DNA of 64,000 bases from Fibrella arboris. GTDB taxonomy: Bacteria; Bacteroidota; Bacteroidia; Cytophagales; Spirosomataceae. Under the pieces are notes generated by a model. The model had not been told where the DNA came from. It did not search any database and worked only from the letters and a program-made list of their open reading frames with translations. The translations under genes were made by a program, and so were the position numbers. Every line of letters begins with the position of its first letter. The stretch's first letter is position 1. The stretch is taken from contig NZ_JBGGWE010000004.1 of the NCBI RefSeq assembly GCF_041321095.1, positions 124,001-188,000 of the forward strand, written 5' to 3'. Shown here one piece after another: positions 25,207 through 34,346 of this stretch.

Positions 25207-27789
25207 ATGGAACAACGTACCCTCTTTCAGCGGCTTCGGCCTCATCTGCTGTTTATTTTCGGGCTATTCATTATCACCTCTATTTATTTTCTGCCCGCCT
25301 GGCAGGGTAAAGAATTGCCTTTGCAGGACGTGCGGCAGGGTAACGCTGCCACGATGGAGTTGCGGTACTACAAAAAAGAAACGGGTCAGTTTCCAAACTG
25401 GACCAACGCGTTGTTCAGTGGTATGCCGGGTTACCTCATTGCCCACGACTACCCAAACACCTACGTTGGCCGGGCAACCGCAGCGGTGCTGAGGCTATTT
25501 CCAAGACCTATCGACGTGGTTTTCATGCAGATGCTGGGTCTGTATATACTGCTGGTAGTGCTGCTGGGCAAACAGGCATCCGACACTGACGAAGACCTTC
25601 CAACCACGCTTTCCAGTACGGCGCGCGGTTGGTTGGCGGCCATTGGCGCAGTGGCCTACGGGCTGGCTTCGTGGAACCTGATCACGATCGAAGCAGGCCA
25701 TATCTCCAAAATTCTGGCCCTTGGCTATGCGCCCGGTATGCTGGCAGGGCTGGTGCTTTGCCTGCGGGGAAAATATTGGTCGGGGGCGGCTGTAACCGGG
25801 CTGTTTACCTGCCTGAACATCAGCGCCAACCACGTACAGATTACCTATTATCTTTTTCTCTGCATAGGTCTCTATGTCATCATTGAGGGCACCAGGCTGA
25901 TCAGACTGGGCCAGGTACGTCGGCTGCTGATTGGGCTGGCCATCTTCGGCGTCACCACAGGAATCGGTATGGCTTCGTTCAGCAAGCGACTGCTTGTGTT
26001 GAATCAGTATTCAAAAGAAACAACGCGGGGGCGATCTGAATTAACCGCCAAAACAACTACCGCTACGGCTCCGGGTCAGGCTGCTCAGGCCAAACCGTCG
26101 GATCACGCCAAGCCCGCCGATGGACTCGATGAAGAATACGCCTTTCAGTACAGCTACGGTGTGGGCGAAGCACTGACCATGCTGATTCCGAATCTGTATG
26201 GCGGCCTAGCCGGCTCGGGGGGGCTCGACGCTAAATCAGCTACCTACCAGGTGTTGGTGAGCCGAGGGCTGGCAGCCGACGAGCTAATTGCCCAAATCCC
26301 AACCTACTGGGGCAGCACAAACGGTCCGGCCTACGCGGGGGCAACCTTACTTTTCCTATTCATATTGGGCCTCTTCATCAGCCGGTCGACGCTGCGGTGG
26401 TTCATGCTGGCTGGCCTGCTACTGACCCTGTTACTGGCTATGGGCAAGAATATGCTCTGGTTCAATGGCCTGCTATTCAACGTTCTGCCTTATTTCAATA
26501 AGTTCAGGGCCGTGACCATGACCCTCACCATGACACCGATCTTCCTGGGCGGTGGAGCGATGCTGGCACTGTACACGCTGTTGACACAAAAACCAACGGT
26601 CAAAGCCATTCAGCGACCGCTGCTGATTGCCTTTGGGCTTACCGGAGGGCTGGCCTTACTGCTGGCGCTGCTAGGCAGCAGCCTGCTCGATTTTCAGGGG
26701 CCAAATGATACCGCTATGTTCGGAGCCGATGCGTCTGACCTGTTGCGCGCCTTGCAAAGCGATCGGGCCAGCTTGCTACGGGCCGATGCGTTCCGCGCCT
26801 TTTTCGTGGTCACGTTGGCTGGCGGGCTGATCTGGCTCTACCTGACCGAAAAGCTAAAGGCCAGCCTGCTGCTTCCACTCCTGTTCCTGCTGAACACCAT
26901 CGATGTCTACAGCCTGGGGCGGCGGTTTATCAACAGCCAAAGCTTTATTCCTCACTCTACCGTCGATTCGGCCTTTGACGAAACCCCCGCCGACGCACAG
27001 ATCTTGCAGGATAAAACCCTGAGCTACCGGGTATTCGATAACTCGAACGGCAATTTCGACTTCATGAACAATAACCGGGCGTCGTATTTCCACAAGTCGA
27101 TAGGTGGATACAGTGCGGCCAAGTTGCAACGGTATCAGGAGATGATCACGTACGCGTTCAATGACAACGCCGAGAATATCCTGAATATGTTGAACGTGAA
27201 ATACATCATTGCGCCACCTGTTGATAGCACTGGCAGGCCGTCGGGATCGCCCGTGGCCCAACAAAACCCGAGTGCGTTGGGCAATGCGTGGTTTGTGCAG
27301 AACGTACAGCAGGTAGCCGATGCCGACGCCGACATGGCCGCGTTGAAAACCTTGAGCGCTCAACAGACAGCCGTCGTCGACAAGCGCTTTGCCGATCAAT
27401 TAAAGGGCCTGCCTGCTTCGTTGACGCCCGCCGGCACCATTCAGTTAACGGCCTATTCACCGGATAAGCTTACCTACCAAAGCGACAGTCCAACTGAGCA
27501 GGTGGCGGTATTCTCGGAGGTTTACTACCGGGGTAACGACGACTGGAAAGCCTACGTGGATGGTAAAGAAGTTCCTCACTTCCGCGCCGACTACATCCTG
27601 CGCGGTATGCGCGTACCGGCCGGTAAACACACTATCGAATTCCGCTTTGACCCGCCCGTTGTCGCCCTTGGCAATAGCCTCGATCTGGTGGCTAACCTCC
27701 TGCTCATCGTCCTGATTATGGCCGGAGCCTGGTTTTCACTGCGTGGGGCTAAACAAGTTGGCACTGAAAAAACGGCTGTTACGGTATAG
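25207..27789 (+). CDS. YfhO-family polytopic membrane protein
   Basis: An 860-residue integral membrane protein of the Bacteroidota YfhO type. One helix lies near the N-terminus (LLFIFGLFIITSIYFLPAW), then LQDVRQGNAATMELRYYKKETGQFPNWTNALFSGMPGYLI, the conserved periplasmic loop of GT-C-like proteins, and about 12 further hydrophobic segments up to residue ~570. The C-terminal ~280 residues are soluble and end with VYYRGNDDWKAYVDGKEVPH and VPAGKHTIEFRFDPP before a last helix. In Firmicutes YfhO takes part in glycosylating lipoteichoic acid; the Bacteroidota role is unknown, but a lipid-linked-sugar glycosyltransferase is a fair guess. Its promoter abuts the pyrimidine repeat. Confidence 0.85.
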   Translation: MEQRTLFQRLRPHLLFIFGLFIITSIYFLPAWQGKELPLQDVRQGNAATMELRYYKKETGQFPNWTNALFSGMPGYLIAHDYPNTYVGRATAAVLRLFPRPIDVVFMQMLGLYILLVVLLGKQASDTDEDLPTTLSSTARGWLAAIGAVAYGLASWNLITIEAGHISKILALGYAPGMLAGLVLCLRGKYWSGAAVTGLFTCLNISANHVQITYYLFLCIGLYVIIEGTRLIRLGQVRRLLIGLAIFGVTTGIGMASFSKRLLVLNQYSKETTRGRSELTAKTTTATAPGQAAQAKPSDHAKPADGLDEEYAFQYSYGVGEALTMLIPNLYGGLAGSGGLDAKSATYQVLVSRGLAADELIAQIPTYWGSTNGPAYAGATLLFLFILGLFISRSTLRWFMLAGLLLTLLLAMGKNMLWFNGLLFNVLPYFNKFRAVTMTLTMTPIFLGGGAMLALYTLLTQKPTVKAIQRPLLIAFGLTGGLALLLALLGSSLLDFQGPNDTAMFGADASDLLRALQSDRASLLRADAFRAFFVVTLAGGLIWLYLTEKLKASLLLPLLFLLNTIDVYSLGRRFINSQSFIPHSTVDSAFDETPADAQILQDKTLSYRVFDNSNGNFDFMNNNRASYFHKSIGGYSAAKLQRYQEMITYAFNDNAENILNMLNVKYIIAPPVDSTGRPSGSPVAQQNPSALGNAWFVQNVQQVADADADMAALKTLSAQQTAVVDKRFADQLKGLPASLTPAGTIQLTAYSPDKLTYQSDSPTEQVAVFSEVYYRGNDDWKAYVDGKEVPHFRADYILRGMRVPAGKHTIEFRFDPPVVALGNSLDLVANLLLIVLIMAGAWFSLRGAKQVGTEKTAVTV

Positions 27790-27813
27790 GCAAAACGGGA
27801 ACGTACCTACTGT

Positions 27814-27871
27814 ATGCCCTCAAAAACCGATGCCATCGCTGATCAGCGATGGCATCGGTTTTTGAGGGCAT
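27814..27871. repeat. Perfect 58-bp palindrome (27-bp arms)
   Basis: The arms 27814-27840 and 27845-27871 are exact reverse complements around GATC, so the whole 58 bp is one unbroken palindrome. It starts 25 bp after the YfhO stop codon. There is no T run, so a simple intrinsic terminator is not the full explanation. Confidence 0.92.
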
Positions 27872-28003
27872 TTATGCTGCCGCACCGCGCACGGCAAAAA
27901 GCGGTTGGTCGGGCGCAATAGCTTTGTTGACCTGGCTAACAGATTGACAATCGTTTTTCTACATCGTAAGATCGTACGGGTAGTGAATTACAAAAACGTT
28001 CAT

Positions 28004-28026
28004 TTACTTTAGCATTCCCCCCCCCC
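28004..28026 (+). promoter_or_regulatory. Possible promoter plus C10 tract before methyltransferase gene
   Basis: A TACTTTAG sequence (28005-28012, one mismatch to TAnnTTTG) is followed by ten consecutive C residues (28017-28026), then the ATG at 28041. The homopolymer would fall in the 5' leader near the transcription start. Confidence 0.4.
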
Positions 28027-28040
28027 TAAACCGCTACCTT

Positions 28041-28778
28041 ATGCCAACTGACTACAATGCCATTGCCAAAGAATACCAGGCATCGAAGATGTTACCCTGG
28101 CGAAAGCACGTCGAGTCGTATACCTTTTTCCAGCTGGTCGGGGAGCTTGCCAACCTGGATGTACTCGATCTGGCCTGCGGAGAGGGATTCTACACCCGAC
28201 AGATTAAGCTCAGGGGAGCCGCCGACGTTGTTGGCGTAGATATTTCCCAAGCAATGATCCAGCTGGCCGAAGAGGCGGAGGACCAACAGCCTATTGGTGT
28301 AGCTTATCATTGTCAGAATGCGCTGGCACTGAACCTGGCCAAAAAATTTGATCTGATTACGGCCACTTATCTGCTCAACTACGCCCAGACTGCCGCGGAA
28401 CTTCACCAGATGGGTCAGGTCATCACCAACCACCTGAAGCCGGGTGGTCGTTTTGTCACGATAAATAGTAACCCTGATTATCAGGCCTCGGTAGAGGCGA
28501 TGTTTCCGTATGGTTTTACCCGCGAGAATGCCAGCTATGCAGAGGGCGCCGAAATTACCTGGCGGTTTTATCAGGCCGACCTGTCGAACATTGCTGTGAT
28601 CAATTATCATCTGGCCAAGACAACGCACGAAACGGCATTAAGCCAGGCTGGACTTACGCAGGTTCAGTGGCATGCGGTAACCGCCTCGCCGGAAGGCAAA
28701 CAGGCTCATCCCGCCGATTACTGGACAGCCATCCTGGACAGTCAACCAATAATTGGCCTCTCAGCCGTTAAACTGTAG
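28041..28778 (+). CDS. Class I SAM-dependent methyltransferase
   Basis: A Rossmann-fold methyltransferase of about 245 residues. Motif I is VLDLACGEGFYTRQ (residues ~48-61), motif II is VVGVDISQAMIQLAEE, and the later segments AYHCQNALAL and FDLITATYLLNYA fit motifs III-IV. LKPGGRFVTINSNPDY is the post-motif segment. The C-terminal part (EITWRFYQADLSNIAVINYHLAKTTHETAL) is variable, and no substrate-specific feature stands out, so the acceptor is unknown. The gene begins a short plus-strand pair; the stop is 24 bp before the next gene. A C10 run lies just upstream. Confidence 0.88.
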   Translation: MPTDYNAIAKEYQASKMLPWRKHVESYTFFQLVGELANLDVLDLACGEGFYTRQIKLRGAADVVGVDISQAMIQLAEEAEDQQPIGVAYHCQNALALNLAKKFDLITATYLLNYAQTAAELHQMGQVITNHLKPGGRFVTINSNPDYQASVEAMFPYGFTRENASYAEGAEITWRFYQADLSNIAVINYHLAKTTHETALSQAGLTQVQWHAVTASPEGKQAHPADYWTAILDSQPIIGLSAVKL

Positions 28779-28802
28779 GCCATCTTTTCCGTTTAACAGG
28801 CG

Positions 28803-29138
28803 ATGCAGTACAACAACAAAATCTTCCGGGCTGTCAGCAATACCGCGAATGGCGAAACGTCGGCAGCCACGGTTTTTCACTATGAGCAGACCGGCAACAT
28901 CCTGACGGGCAAGTACAGCGGCGGACGCATTGTAACCGGTCATCTGCTCGGGTTGGTGGATGAAGCAGGCCGACTCGATTTTCGGTACCATCAGCTCAAC
29001 ACCAACGGACAGCTCACGACCGGCCAATGCCAATCGGTCCCCGAATTACTGCCTACCGGAAAAATCCGCCTGCATGAAACCTGGCAATGGACATCAGGCG
29101 ATCGCTCAACCGGTACGTCTATTGTGGAAGAAGTCTGA
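28803..29138 (+). CDS. Small conserved beta-strand protein (often labelled N-acetylglutamate synthase)
   Basis: A 111-residue protein of a family found across bacteria and often annotated as N-acetylglutamate synthase, although it lacks an acetyltransferase fold. The sequence is a run of short beta strands: FRAVSNTANGETSAATVFHYEQ, ILTGKYSGGRIVTGHLLGLVD, LDFRYHQLNTNGQLTTGQC and LHETWQWTSGDRSTGTSIVEE. It looks like a small beta barrel. It follows the methyltransferase by 24 bp and is probably co-transcribed. I do not assign a function. Confidence 0.8.
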   Translation: MQYNNKIFRAVSNTANGETSAATVFHYEQTGNILTGKYSGGRIVTGHLLGLVDEAGRLDFRYHQLNTNGQLTTGQCQSVPELLPTGKIRLHETWQWTSGDRSTGTSIVEEV

Positions 29139-29256
29139 TTTATAGGGAAAGATCAGGAAGCACAGGTACTAAGGAAATCAGGAAGACAGGGCCAGCTCTT
29201 CGATTAGCTTTCTAGCCGTCAATGCATTACACCCATAACCTATTCCCCGCGTTTGT

Positions 29257-30162
29257 CTAAAACCGTAGAACGGTTCCTTCTTCGCCGACAGCCAACGTAC
29301 CTGACAGGCCGACGGGCAGGGCCAGGTTCCGGCCCTCGTGCCCGACTGGAAAATTAAAGGCAACTGGGTACGTATAGGCAGCCACCGCTTCAGCAATGAT
29401 CTGGGTGGCGGTCTTTCCATAGGGCGTGGTCACATTATCGCGCATATCCGAGAACGTACCTACGAGCAGCCCCGCCAGGTTGGCCAGCTTACCCGCTCGT
29501 CGCAGCTGGATCATGGTGCGGTCGAGCCAGAAAAGCGTTTCGTCGAGATCTTCAATGAACAACAGTGTACCGGCCCAGTCTACCTCCGACGACGTACCCA
29601 GCGCATGAATGAGTAGGGATAGGTTTCCGCCGGCCAACGTACCTGTGGCTGTCCCCAGTCGATTTAAGGCATTGGGCTGTGCTGTGTAGGGAACTACCAT
29701 CTCACCAAATAACCATCGACGCAGCGATTCGATAGCCTCGGCGGTATCGTCCAGCCTGAACTGCCGGGGCATAATGGCATGCAGACTGGCCATGCCAAGC
29801 TGTTGCAGATGACTTAGCAGAATGGTGATGTCGCTAAAGCCGACCAGCCATTTGGGCTGAGTAAGCAAGGGGGTAAAATCAAGCGCCTCAATCAGGCGAT
29901 ACGAGCCGTAGCCCCCTCTGGCAGCAAAAATAGCGCGTACAGACGGATCATTGATGGCCGTCTGAAGGTCGGCCAGGCGTTGCGGGTCGGGGCCGGCAAA
30001 AGCACCTGCGCTGGCCTGTAAATGGGCTCCCTCAAGCACCGTTAGCTGCCAATCGTGGCGCAGCACGTGAAAGGCACGCTGTAGATCGTCGTAGGGGAAT
30101 GGGCTGGCCGGCGCCAATACCGCAACGGTATCGCCGGGTCGTAGGAATGGAGGAGTAATCAA
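29257..30162 (-). CDS. LD-carboxypeptidase (peptidase family S66)
   Basis: A cytoplasmic muropeptide LD-carboxypeptidase, which removes the terminal D-Ala from recycled tetrapeptides. It opens with PPFLRPGDTVAVLAPAS, has the nucleophile segment AARGGYGSYRLIEALDF with Ser in GGYGS, the middle WLVGFSDITILLSHL, and the C-terminal PVAFNFPVGHEGRNLALPVG that holds the catalytic His. About 300 residues is standard. No ATG lies at the expected start; the frame opens with TTG at 30162, ten bases after the stop of the channel gene, which fits coupled translation. The closest in-frame upstream codon is a stop. Confidence 0.9.
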   Translation of the reverse strand: MITPPFLRPGDTVAVLAPASPFPYDDLQRAFHVLRHDWQLTVLEGAHLQASAGAFAGPDPQRLADLQTAINDPSVRAIFAARGGYGSYRLIEALDFTPLLTQPKWLVGFSDITILLSHLQQLGMASLHAIMPRQFRLDDTAEAIESLRRWLFGEMVVPYTAQPNALNRLGTATGTLAGGNLSLLIHALGTSSEVDWAGTLLFIEDLDETLFWLDRTMIQLRRAGKLANLAGLLVGTFSDMRDNVTTPYGKTATQIIAEAVAAYTYPVAFNFPVGHEGRNLALPVGLSGTLAVGEEGTVLRF

Positions 30163-30171
30163 CGTCAGAAA

Positions 30172-31236
30172 TTAATTAAGATCAGCAGGCACCGTTTCGT
30201 CAAGCTGGTCAAGGTCAACCAGCGTAGCCCGGTTGTCGAGAATGGTTGGGGTAAACATCGGTTTAAATTTCCTGCCCCACTGGATTTCATCATACCGGTA
30301 CGAAAACCGACTGTGCACCGGCTGGTTAAAGGTGTCTTCAATGCCCCGCAGCAAAATCAGGAATTCCGTGTCTGATTCGGCCAGTTGCTCGGCGGTGCAC
30401 CCATAGAGTGGACTCTCATCGGTGATCGGGTGCACCAGCGTCCAGTTGGCCGGAAAGAAATTCACCTTGCTCCGTTCCAGCTTCAACGGATAATAGCGCC
30501 GATACAGCGAACCGTCAGCCTTTTTCTCGAGTCTAGAAAGCGATACCTCGATCTGTACATCAATGAGTTGGTTAGTCCGTTGGTTGATGATGCGAAACAT
30601 CCAGCCATTGATATCGAGATAGGGCGCAAAAACGGAGGTAGTCGAGTAACGGATGCTGGCCACCGGGCGCGAAAAACGGCCATACATCAGACCTGTGGCC
30701 ATGGCGAAAAGCAACAACCCAAACATCGATTCAACAGCAGCCAAACTGCTGGTCCAGTACCCCATTGGGCTAATATGGCCATAGCCTACTGTCGTTAAGG
30801 TCTGCGAGCTAAAGAAGAACGCACCCATGAACCGGCCAATCGTAGTGCCGGGCGTGACCTTATCGAGGCCTACCAGGTTTTCGTAGCCAAGCAGGCCATA
30901 GAGGGTAGCAAAGAGGGTATTGGAGGAGATGTAGAACGTGAAAACCAGGCCCAGAAACCTTGGCCAGGGCATGGTTATCAAGGTATTGTAGAGGTTTACC
31001 CGATTCCAGAACCCCTGGTGTGCCCGTACCACGTTGAAACTGCCATCTTTGTTGACCAGTCGTGAGGAAGCATCATTGATTTTTGTTCCGAAGCCAATGT
31101 CCTCCCGCTTTACTTCCTGCTCAACCAGCGTGCTGTTTCCCCGGCGACTGTCGGCCAATCGTTGCCCGAACGATTCATGCGGCAGCGGGTCGGTAGCTAA
31201 AGACTGTTTCAGGTCGATTATCGTCTTCTTATTCAT
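30172..31236 (-). CDS. KirBac-type inward-rectifier potassium channel
   Basis: A two-helix potassium channel of the prokaryotic Kir family. The cytoplasmic N-terminus is followed by TM1 (PRFLGLVFTFYISSNTLFATLYGLL), a pore helix, and the selectivity filter TVGYG at residues 149-153. TM2 is AAVESMFGLLLFAMATGLMYGRFSRP, with the cytoplasmic Ig-like gating domain after it (FRIINQRTNQLIDVQIEVSLS, the latter part WTLVHPITDESPLYG and EFLILLRGIEDTFNQPVHSRFSY). The length of 354 residues fits the family. The LD-carboxypeptidase gene lies 9 bp downstream, so the pair is an operon; the functional link between the two is unclear. Confidence 0.93.
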   Translation of the reverse strand: MNKKTIIDLKQSLATDPLPHESFGQRLADSRRGNSTLVEQEVKREDIGFGTKINDASSRLVNKDGSFNVVRAHQGFWNRVNLYNTLITMPWPRFLGLVFTFYISSNTLFATLYGLLGYENLVGLDKVTPGTTIGRFMGAFFFSSQTLTTVGYGHISPMGYWTSSLAAVESMFGLLLFAMATGLMYGRFSRPVASIRYSTTSVFAPYLDINGWMFRIINQRTNQLIDVQIEVSLSRLEKKADGSLYRRYYPLKLERSKVNFFPANWTLVHPITDESPLYGCTAEQLAESDTEFLILLRGIEDTFNQPVHSRFSYRYDEIQWGRKFKPMFTPTILDNRATLVDLDQLDETVPADLN

Positions 31237-31465
31237 ACATTGGATGGATTCGACAGTAGTACAAATCTATCTGCCGTTTGATTCATGCCATTAATCAGAT
31301 CGGGTACAACGTTTAAAACTAAAAAAGCATCTGTATATAAAATCACTCATCCGCTAAAACCAATTGGTTAAACTTAATTACACTCAGCTCATCCAAAAGT
31401 CGCTTTCCTGATTCATTTGCCGTATTTCTTTACTTAACCTCATCATCCACGTACCTACCAGCACT

Positions 31466-34132
31466 ATGTTCCGTCGTTTACGAACTTCTCTCATCGGCTT
31501 CTGCCTGCTCCTTTCGATCGCCTTTACAGGCACTGCCCAGGGCATTCGGGGAACCGTGAAATCAACCACGGGCGAGGCAATGGCCTTCGCTACCATTGCG
31601 GCCAGAGGCACAACGCTGGGCACGATTGCCAATGAAGAAGGGCGCTATGAACTCGCCTTAAAACCGGGCCAGTATGAGATCGTTTTTCAGTTTTTGGGCT
31701 TCAAAGCCGAAACACGCCCGGTCACGATTACCGATGCCTTTCAGGAAATCAACGTGACAATGACGCAGCAGTCAATCACGTTACAGGATGTAAAAATTGG
31801 TAAGAACACCGAAGACCCAGCGGTGAGTATCATGCGGCGGGCCATTGCCAAAGCGCGCTTTCATCAGCTTCAGGTTCAGCAATTTACGGCGCGGGTCTAC
31901 ACCAAATCGTCGATTGTGGTTCATAAGCTGCCAATGACATTTCTGTATCAGAAGCAATTAAAAGAAGCCGAAAAAGAAGCCAATTTCAAAGTGGGGCGTC
32001 CTATCCTGAATGAAACCGTCGCGGAGGTTGATTTTCGCCTGCCCAACACGGTCAAGCAGCGCATCATTGCGAATAGAAACTCGGCCGGCGATTTTATTCA
32101 GGTGTCGAGTTATTACAGCGCTAACCTCTACACGCCCAAGCTATTAGGGGCCGTTTCACCGCTGGCTCCCAATGCGTTCGGCTACTACAAATTTGAATAC
32201 GAAGGCACTTTCCACGAGCAGGGTGTTGATGTCTCGAAGATCAGGGTGATGCCAAAACAGTATGGCGATGGCGTGATGCGGGGGACTATTTACATTATTG
32301 AAGACACCTGGGCCGTATACAGTGCGCAACTGGAAACCCGAAACGAGCTGGGTTTCTCCGTGTTGACCAAAGTGGTTTGCAGTCCGGTTAAAAATGTCTG
32401 GATGCCCGTGAACCAGCAGTTCGAGATCAATGGGGCCTTCATGGGGGCTACGTTCACGGCGCAGTTGGTCCGCAACCAGACTTTCCGTGATTTCACGATC
32501 AATCCCGGCTTTGTCGAAGATGTAAAGGTTGTGGACGAGCGGTTCAACCCACCCGCCAGAACGCTGAGCAAGACTGACATGAAGAATCAGCCGTTTGCCG
32601 ATGCCGTAGCCAAGCAGAAGGAATTTTCGACAAAAAACCTCAAGCAACTGGTCAAGGAATACGAAAAACAGGAATACAAGGCCCGGAAAGAGCGAAGAGA
32701 AGACGTTGCCGTTGTCAGAAACGATTCAACGGTGATCGATACACTGGCCAAGAAGCGGAGCAACGCCTTCTGGGATTCGCTCCGAACGGTCCCGCTCACC
32801 AAAGCCGAAGTAGTCAGCTATCAGAAAGGAGACAGCCTGATCGCCATTCGTAAGGGAATAGCCCCTACAGATAGCCTGAAACGGGTACAGGCCCAGCGGA
32901 AAAAATCGCGGACAACCACCAATGTATTGACGGGTACACAGGTATGGAACCTGTCGCGTGCTACCTCGCTGACCTGGGTGAGTCCGCTGGCGGGAGCCAA
33001 TTTTAACACCGTTGAAGGCATCACTCTCGACGCTTCGTTGCGCTACAGACACCGGCTCGACAGCATAAAACAGAACTACTGGTCCTGGTCGGGCCTTGGG
33101 CGTTACCAGACAGGTCGTAAACAGTTCATTGGGTTCGGAACAGTGGGATACCAGCATAAACGAACGTACCTGGATATCGCTGGCGGCCGTTTCGTAGCCC
33201 AGCTAAACCCCGACAATCCGATCAGTCCAAGCCTGAATGGGCTGACAACGGTACTTTTCGAGCGCAACTTTATGAAGCTCTTTCAGAAAGATTACCTGAA
33301 ACTGTCGGCGTCGGCAGTGCCCATCGAAGGGCGGTTGCAGGTAAATAGCAGCCTCGAATATGCCGAGCGCACCGAACTGGCCAATTACAAGGAAGGCATT
33401 AAGCCGTTGATCAATTGGAATCAGTTTAGTTATACGCCAAACCGCCCCATCAGCAGTGAGGTAGAGAGTGCCGCTTTTCCGGTGCATCAGGCGCTGACAC
33501 TGAATCTGAATGCCTCACTCCGACTGGGTGAACTGCGGTATCGCATCCGTAATGGAAGACGGATTCAATTGCGCAACAGTGAGGCCCCACTCCTGTCGAT
33601 CAATTACCGCAAAGGTATCTCCGGGGTCGGTGGCTCTGATGTGGATTATGACTTTGCGCAGGCAACCTGGCGGCATTCGTTCGAAACGGGTATACGTAGC
33701 CGACTGGCGTATCAAGTATCAGCGGGTGGATTTCTGAACAATTCATCGGTCTTCTTCCCCGATTTCAAACATTTTCAGGGCAACGAATTCTTCTTTCAGT
33801 TAGGCGACCCGGTCAGTTCGTTCCGAATGCTGCCTTACTACCAGTATAGCACCCGGGGCAAATTTGCTGAACTACACGTACTGGGCGAGTTCCGTCATCT
33901 GTTGATCACCCAGCTTACACTAGTCCGGCTGGCCGGTTTAAAAGAGAATCTATTTGTGCATTATCTGGCTACGCCTGCCAGCAAAAATTACACAGAAATC
34001 GGCTACGGCCTCGACGGGCTGATCCCTGGATTTCCTTTCTTTCGGGTCGAGGTAGTTGGCCAGGTTCAGGGCGGAAAATACATGGGAACCGGTTTCCTGG
34101 TAGGTACGTCACTAAAATTTGGCAGAGACTAA
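31466..34132 (+). CDS. DUF5686 / carboxypeptidase-regulatory-like outer-membrane protein
   Basis: An exported protein of 888 residues. It has a signal peptide (cut near GTAQ), then a carboxypeptidase D regulatory-like domain (residues ~28-105; IRGTVKSTTGEAMAFATIAARGTTLGTIANEEGRYEL), as at the front of many TonB-dependent receptors. The rest matches DUF5686, with SIMRRAIAKARFHQLQVQQFTARVYTKSS and the late beta-rich stretch with repeated aromatic-ended strands, which suggests an outer-membrane barrel. There is no TonB plug domain. The gene is divergent from the channel operon and ends 18 bp before a terminator shared with tRNA-Lys. The role is unknown. Confidence 0.87.
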   Translation: MFRRLRTSLIGFCLLLSIAFTGTAQGIRGTVKSTTGEAMAFATIAARGTTLGTIANEEGRYELALKPGQYEIVFQFLGFKAETRPVTITDAFQEINVTMTQQSITLQDVKIGKNTEDPAVSIMRRAIAKARFHQLQVQQFTARVYTKSSIVVHKLPMTFLYQKQLKEAEKEANFKVGRPILNETVAEVDFRLPNTVKQRIIANRNSAGDFIQVSSYYSANLYTPKLLGAVSPLAPNAFGYYKFEYEGTFHEQGVDVSKIRVMPKQYGDGVMRGTIYIIEDTWAVYSAQLETRNELGFSVLTKVVCSPVKNVWMPVNQQFEINGAFMGATFTAQLVRNQTFRDFTINPGFVEDVKVVDERFNPPARTLSKTDMKNQPFADAVAKQKEFSTKNLKQLVKEYEKQEYKARKERREDVAVVRNDSTVIDTLAKKRSNAFWDSLRTVPLTKAEVVSYQKGDSLIAIRKGIAPTDSLKRVQAQRKKSRTTTNVLTGTQVWNLSRATSLTWVSPLAGANFNTVEGITLDASLRYRHRLDSIKQNYWSWSGLGRYQTGRKQFIGFGTVGYQHKRTYLDIAGGRFVAQLNPDNPISPSLNGLTTVLFERNFMKLFQKDYLKLSASAVPIEGRLQVNSSLEYAERTELANYKEGIKPLINWNQFSYTPNRPISSEVESAAFPVHQALTLNLNASLRLGELRYRIRNGRRIQLRNSEAPLLSINYRKGISGVGGSDVDYDFAQATWRHSFETGIRSRLAYQVSAGGFLNNSSVFFPDFKHFQGNEFFFQLGDPVSSFRMLPYYQYSTRGKFAELHVLGEFRHLLITQLTLVRLAGLKENLFVHYLATPASKNYTEIGYGLDGLIPGFPFFRVEVVGQVQGGKYMGTGFLVGTSLKFGRD

Positions 34133-34149
34133 CAGTAAACTGAGCACAC

Positions 34150-34190
34150 AAAAAAGGGTCTGAAAACGATATGTTTTCAGACCCTTTTTT
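34150..34190. terminator. Bidirectional intrinsic terminator
   Basis: The arms 34150-34167 and 34173-34190 pair over 18 bp, with A-rich and T-rich ends on opposite strands, so it can stop both the DUF5686 transcript (plus) and the tRNA-Lys transcript (minus). Confidence 0.88.
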
Positions 34191-34195
34191 ACTTG

Positions 34196-34268
34196 TGATC
34201 CGGCTGGGATTCGAACCCAGGACCCATACATTAAAAGTGTATTGCTCTACCAGCTGAGCTACCAGATC
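34196..34268 (-). tRNA. tRNA-Lys (anticodon TTT)
   Basis: A 73-nt cloverleaf on the minus strand with acceptor stem GATCTGG/CCGGATC (one T-G pair), D-arm TAGCTCAGCTGGTAGAGC, anticodon TTT at 34233-34235 and T-loop GGTTCGAATCC. The CCA end is not encoded. Confidence 0.96.
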
Positions 34269-34313
34269 GGCCCGAGAACCTGTAACCGTATATTGACTAC
34301 TGATTTGGGACTG

Positions 34314-34344
34314 CAAAAGTAGACGTTTTCCTGTATGAAGGCAA
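34314..34344 (-). promoter_or_regulatory. Bacteroidota-type promoter for tRNA-Lys
   Basis: On the minus strand, TTG, 20 nt, then TACTTTTG (34314-34321). The same element and nearly the same spacing occur before tRNA-Glu. RNA would start about 40 nt before the mature tRNA. Confidence 0.62.
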
Positions 34345-34346
34345 GT

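Noticed and set aside
24753..25208. 151-codon minus-strand reading frame rich in Lys/Glu/Gly/Arg
   Set aside because: It is only the translation of the purine-rich strand of the 8-nt repeat and runs into the end of the dehydrogenase small-subunit gene; no family features.
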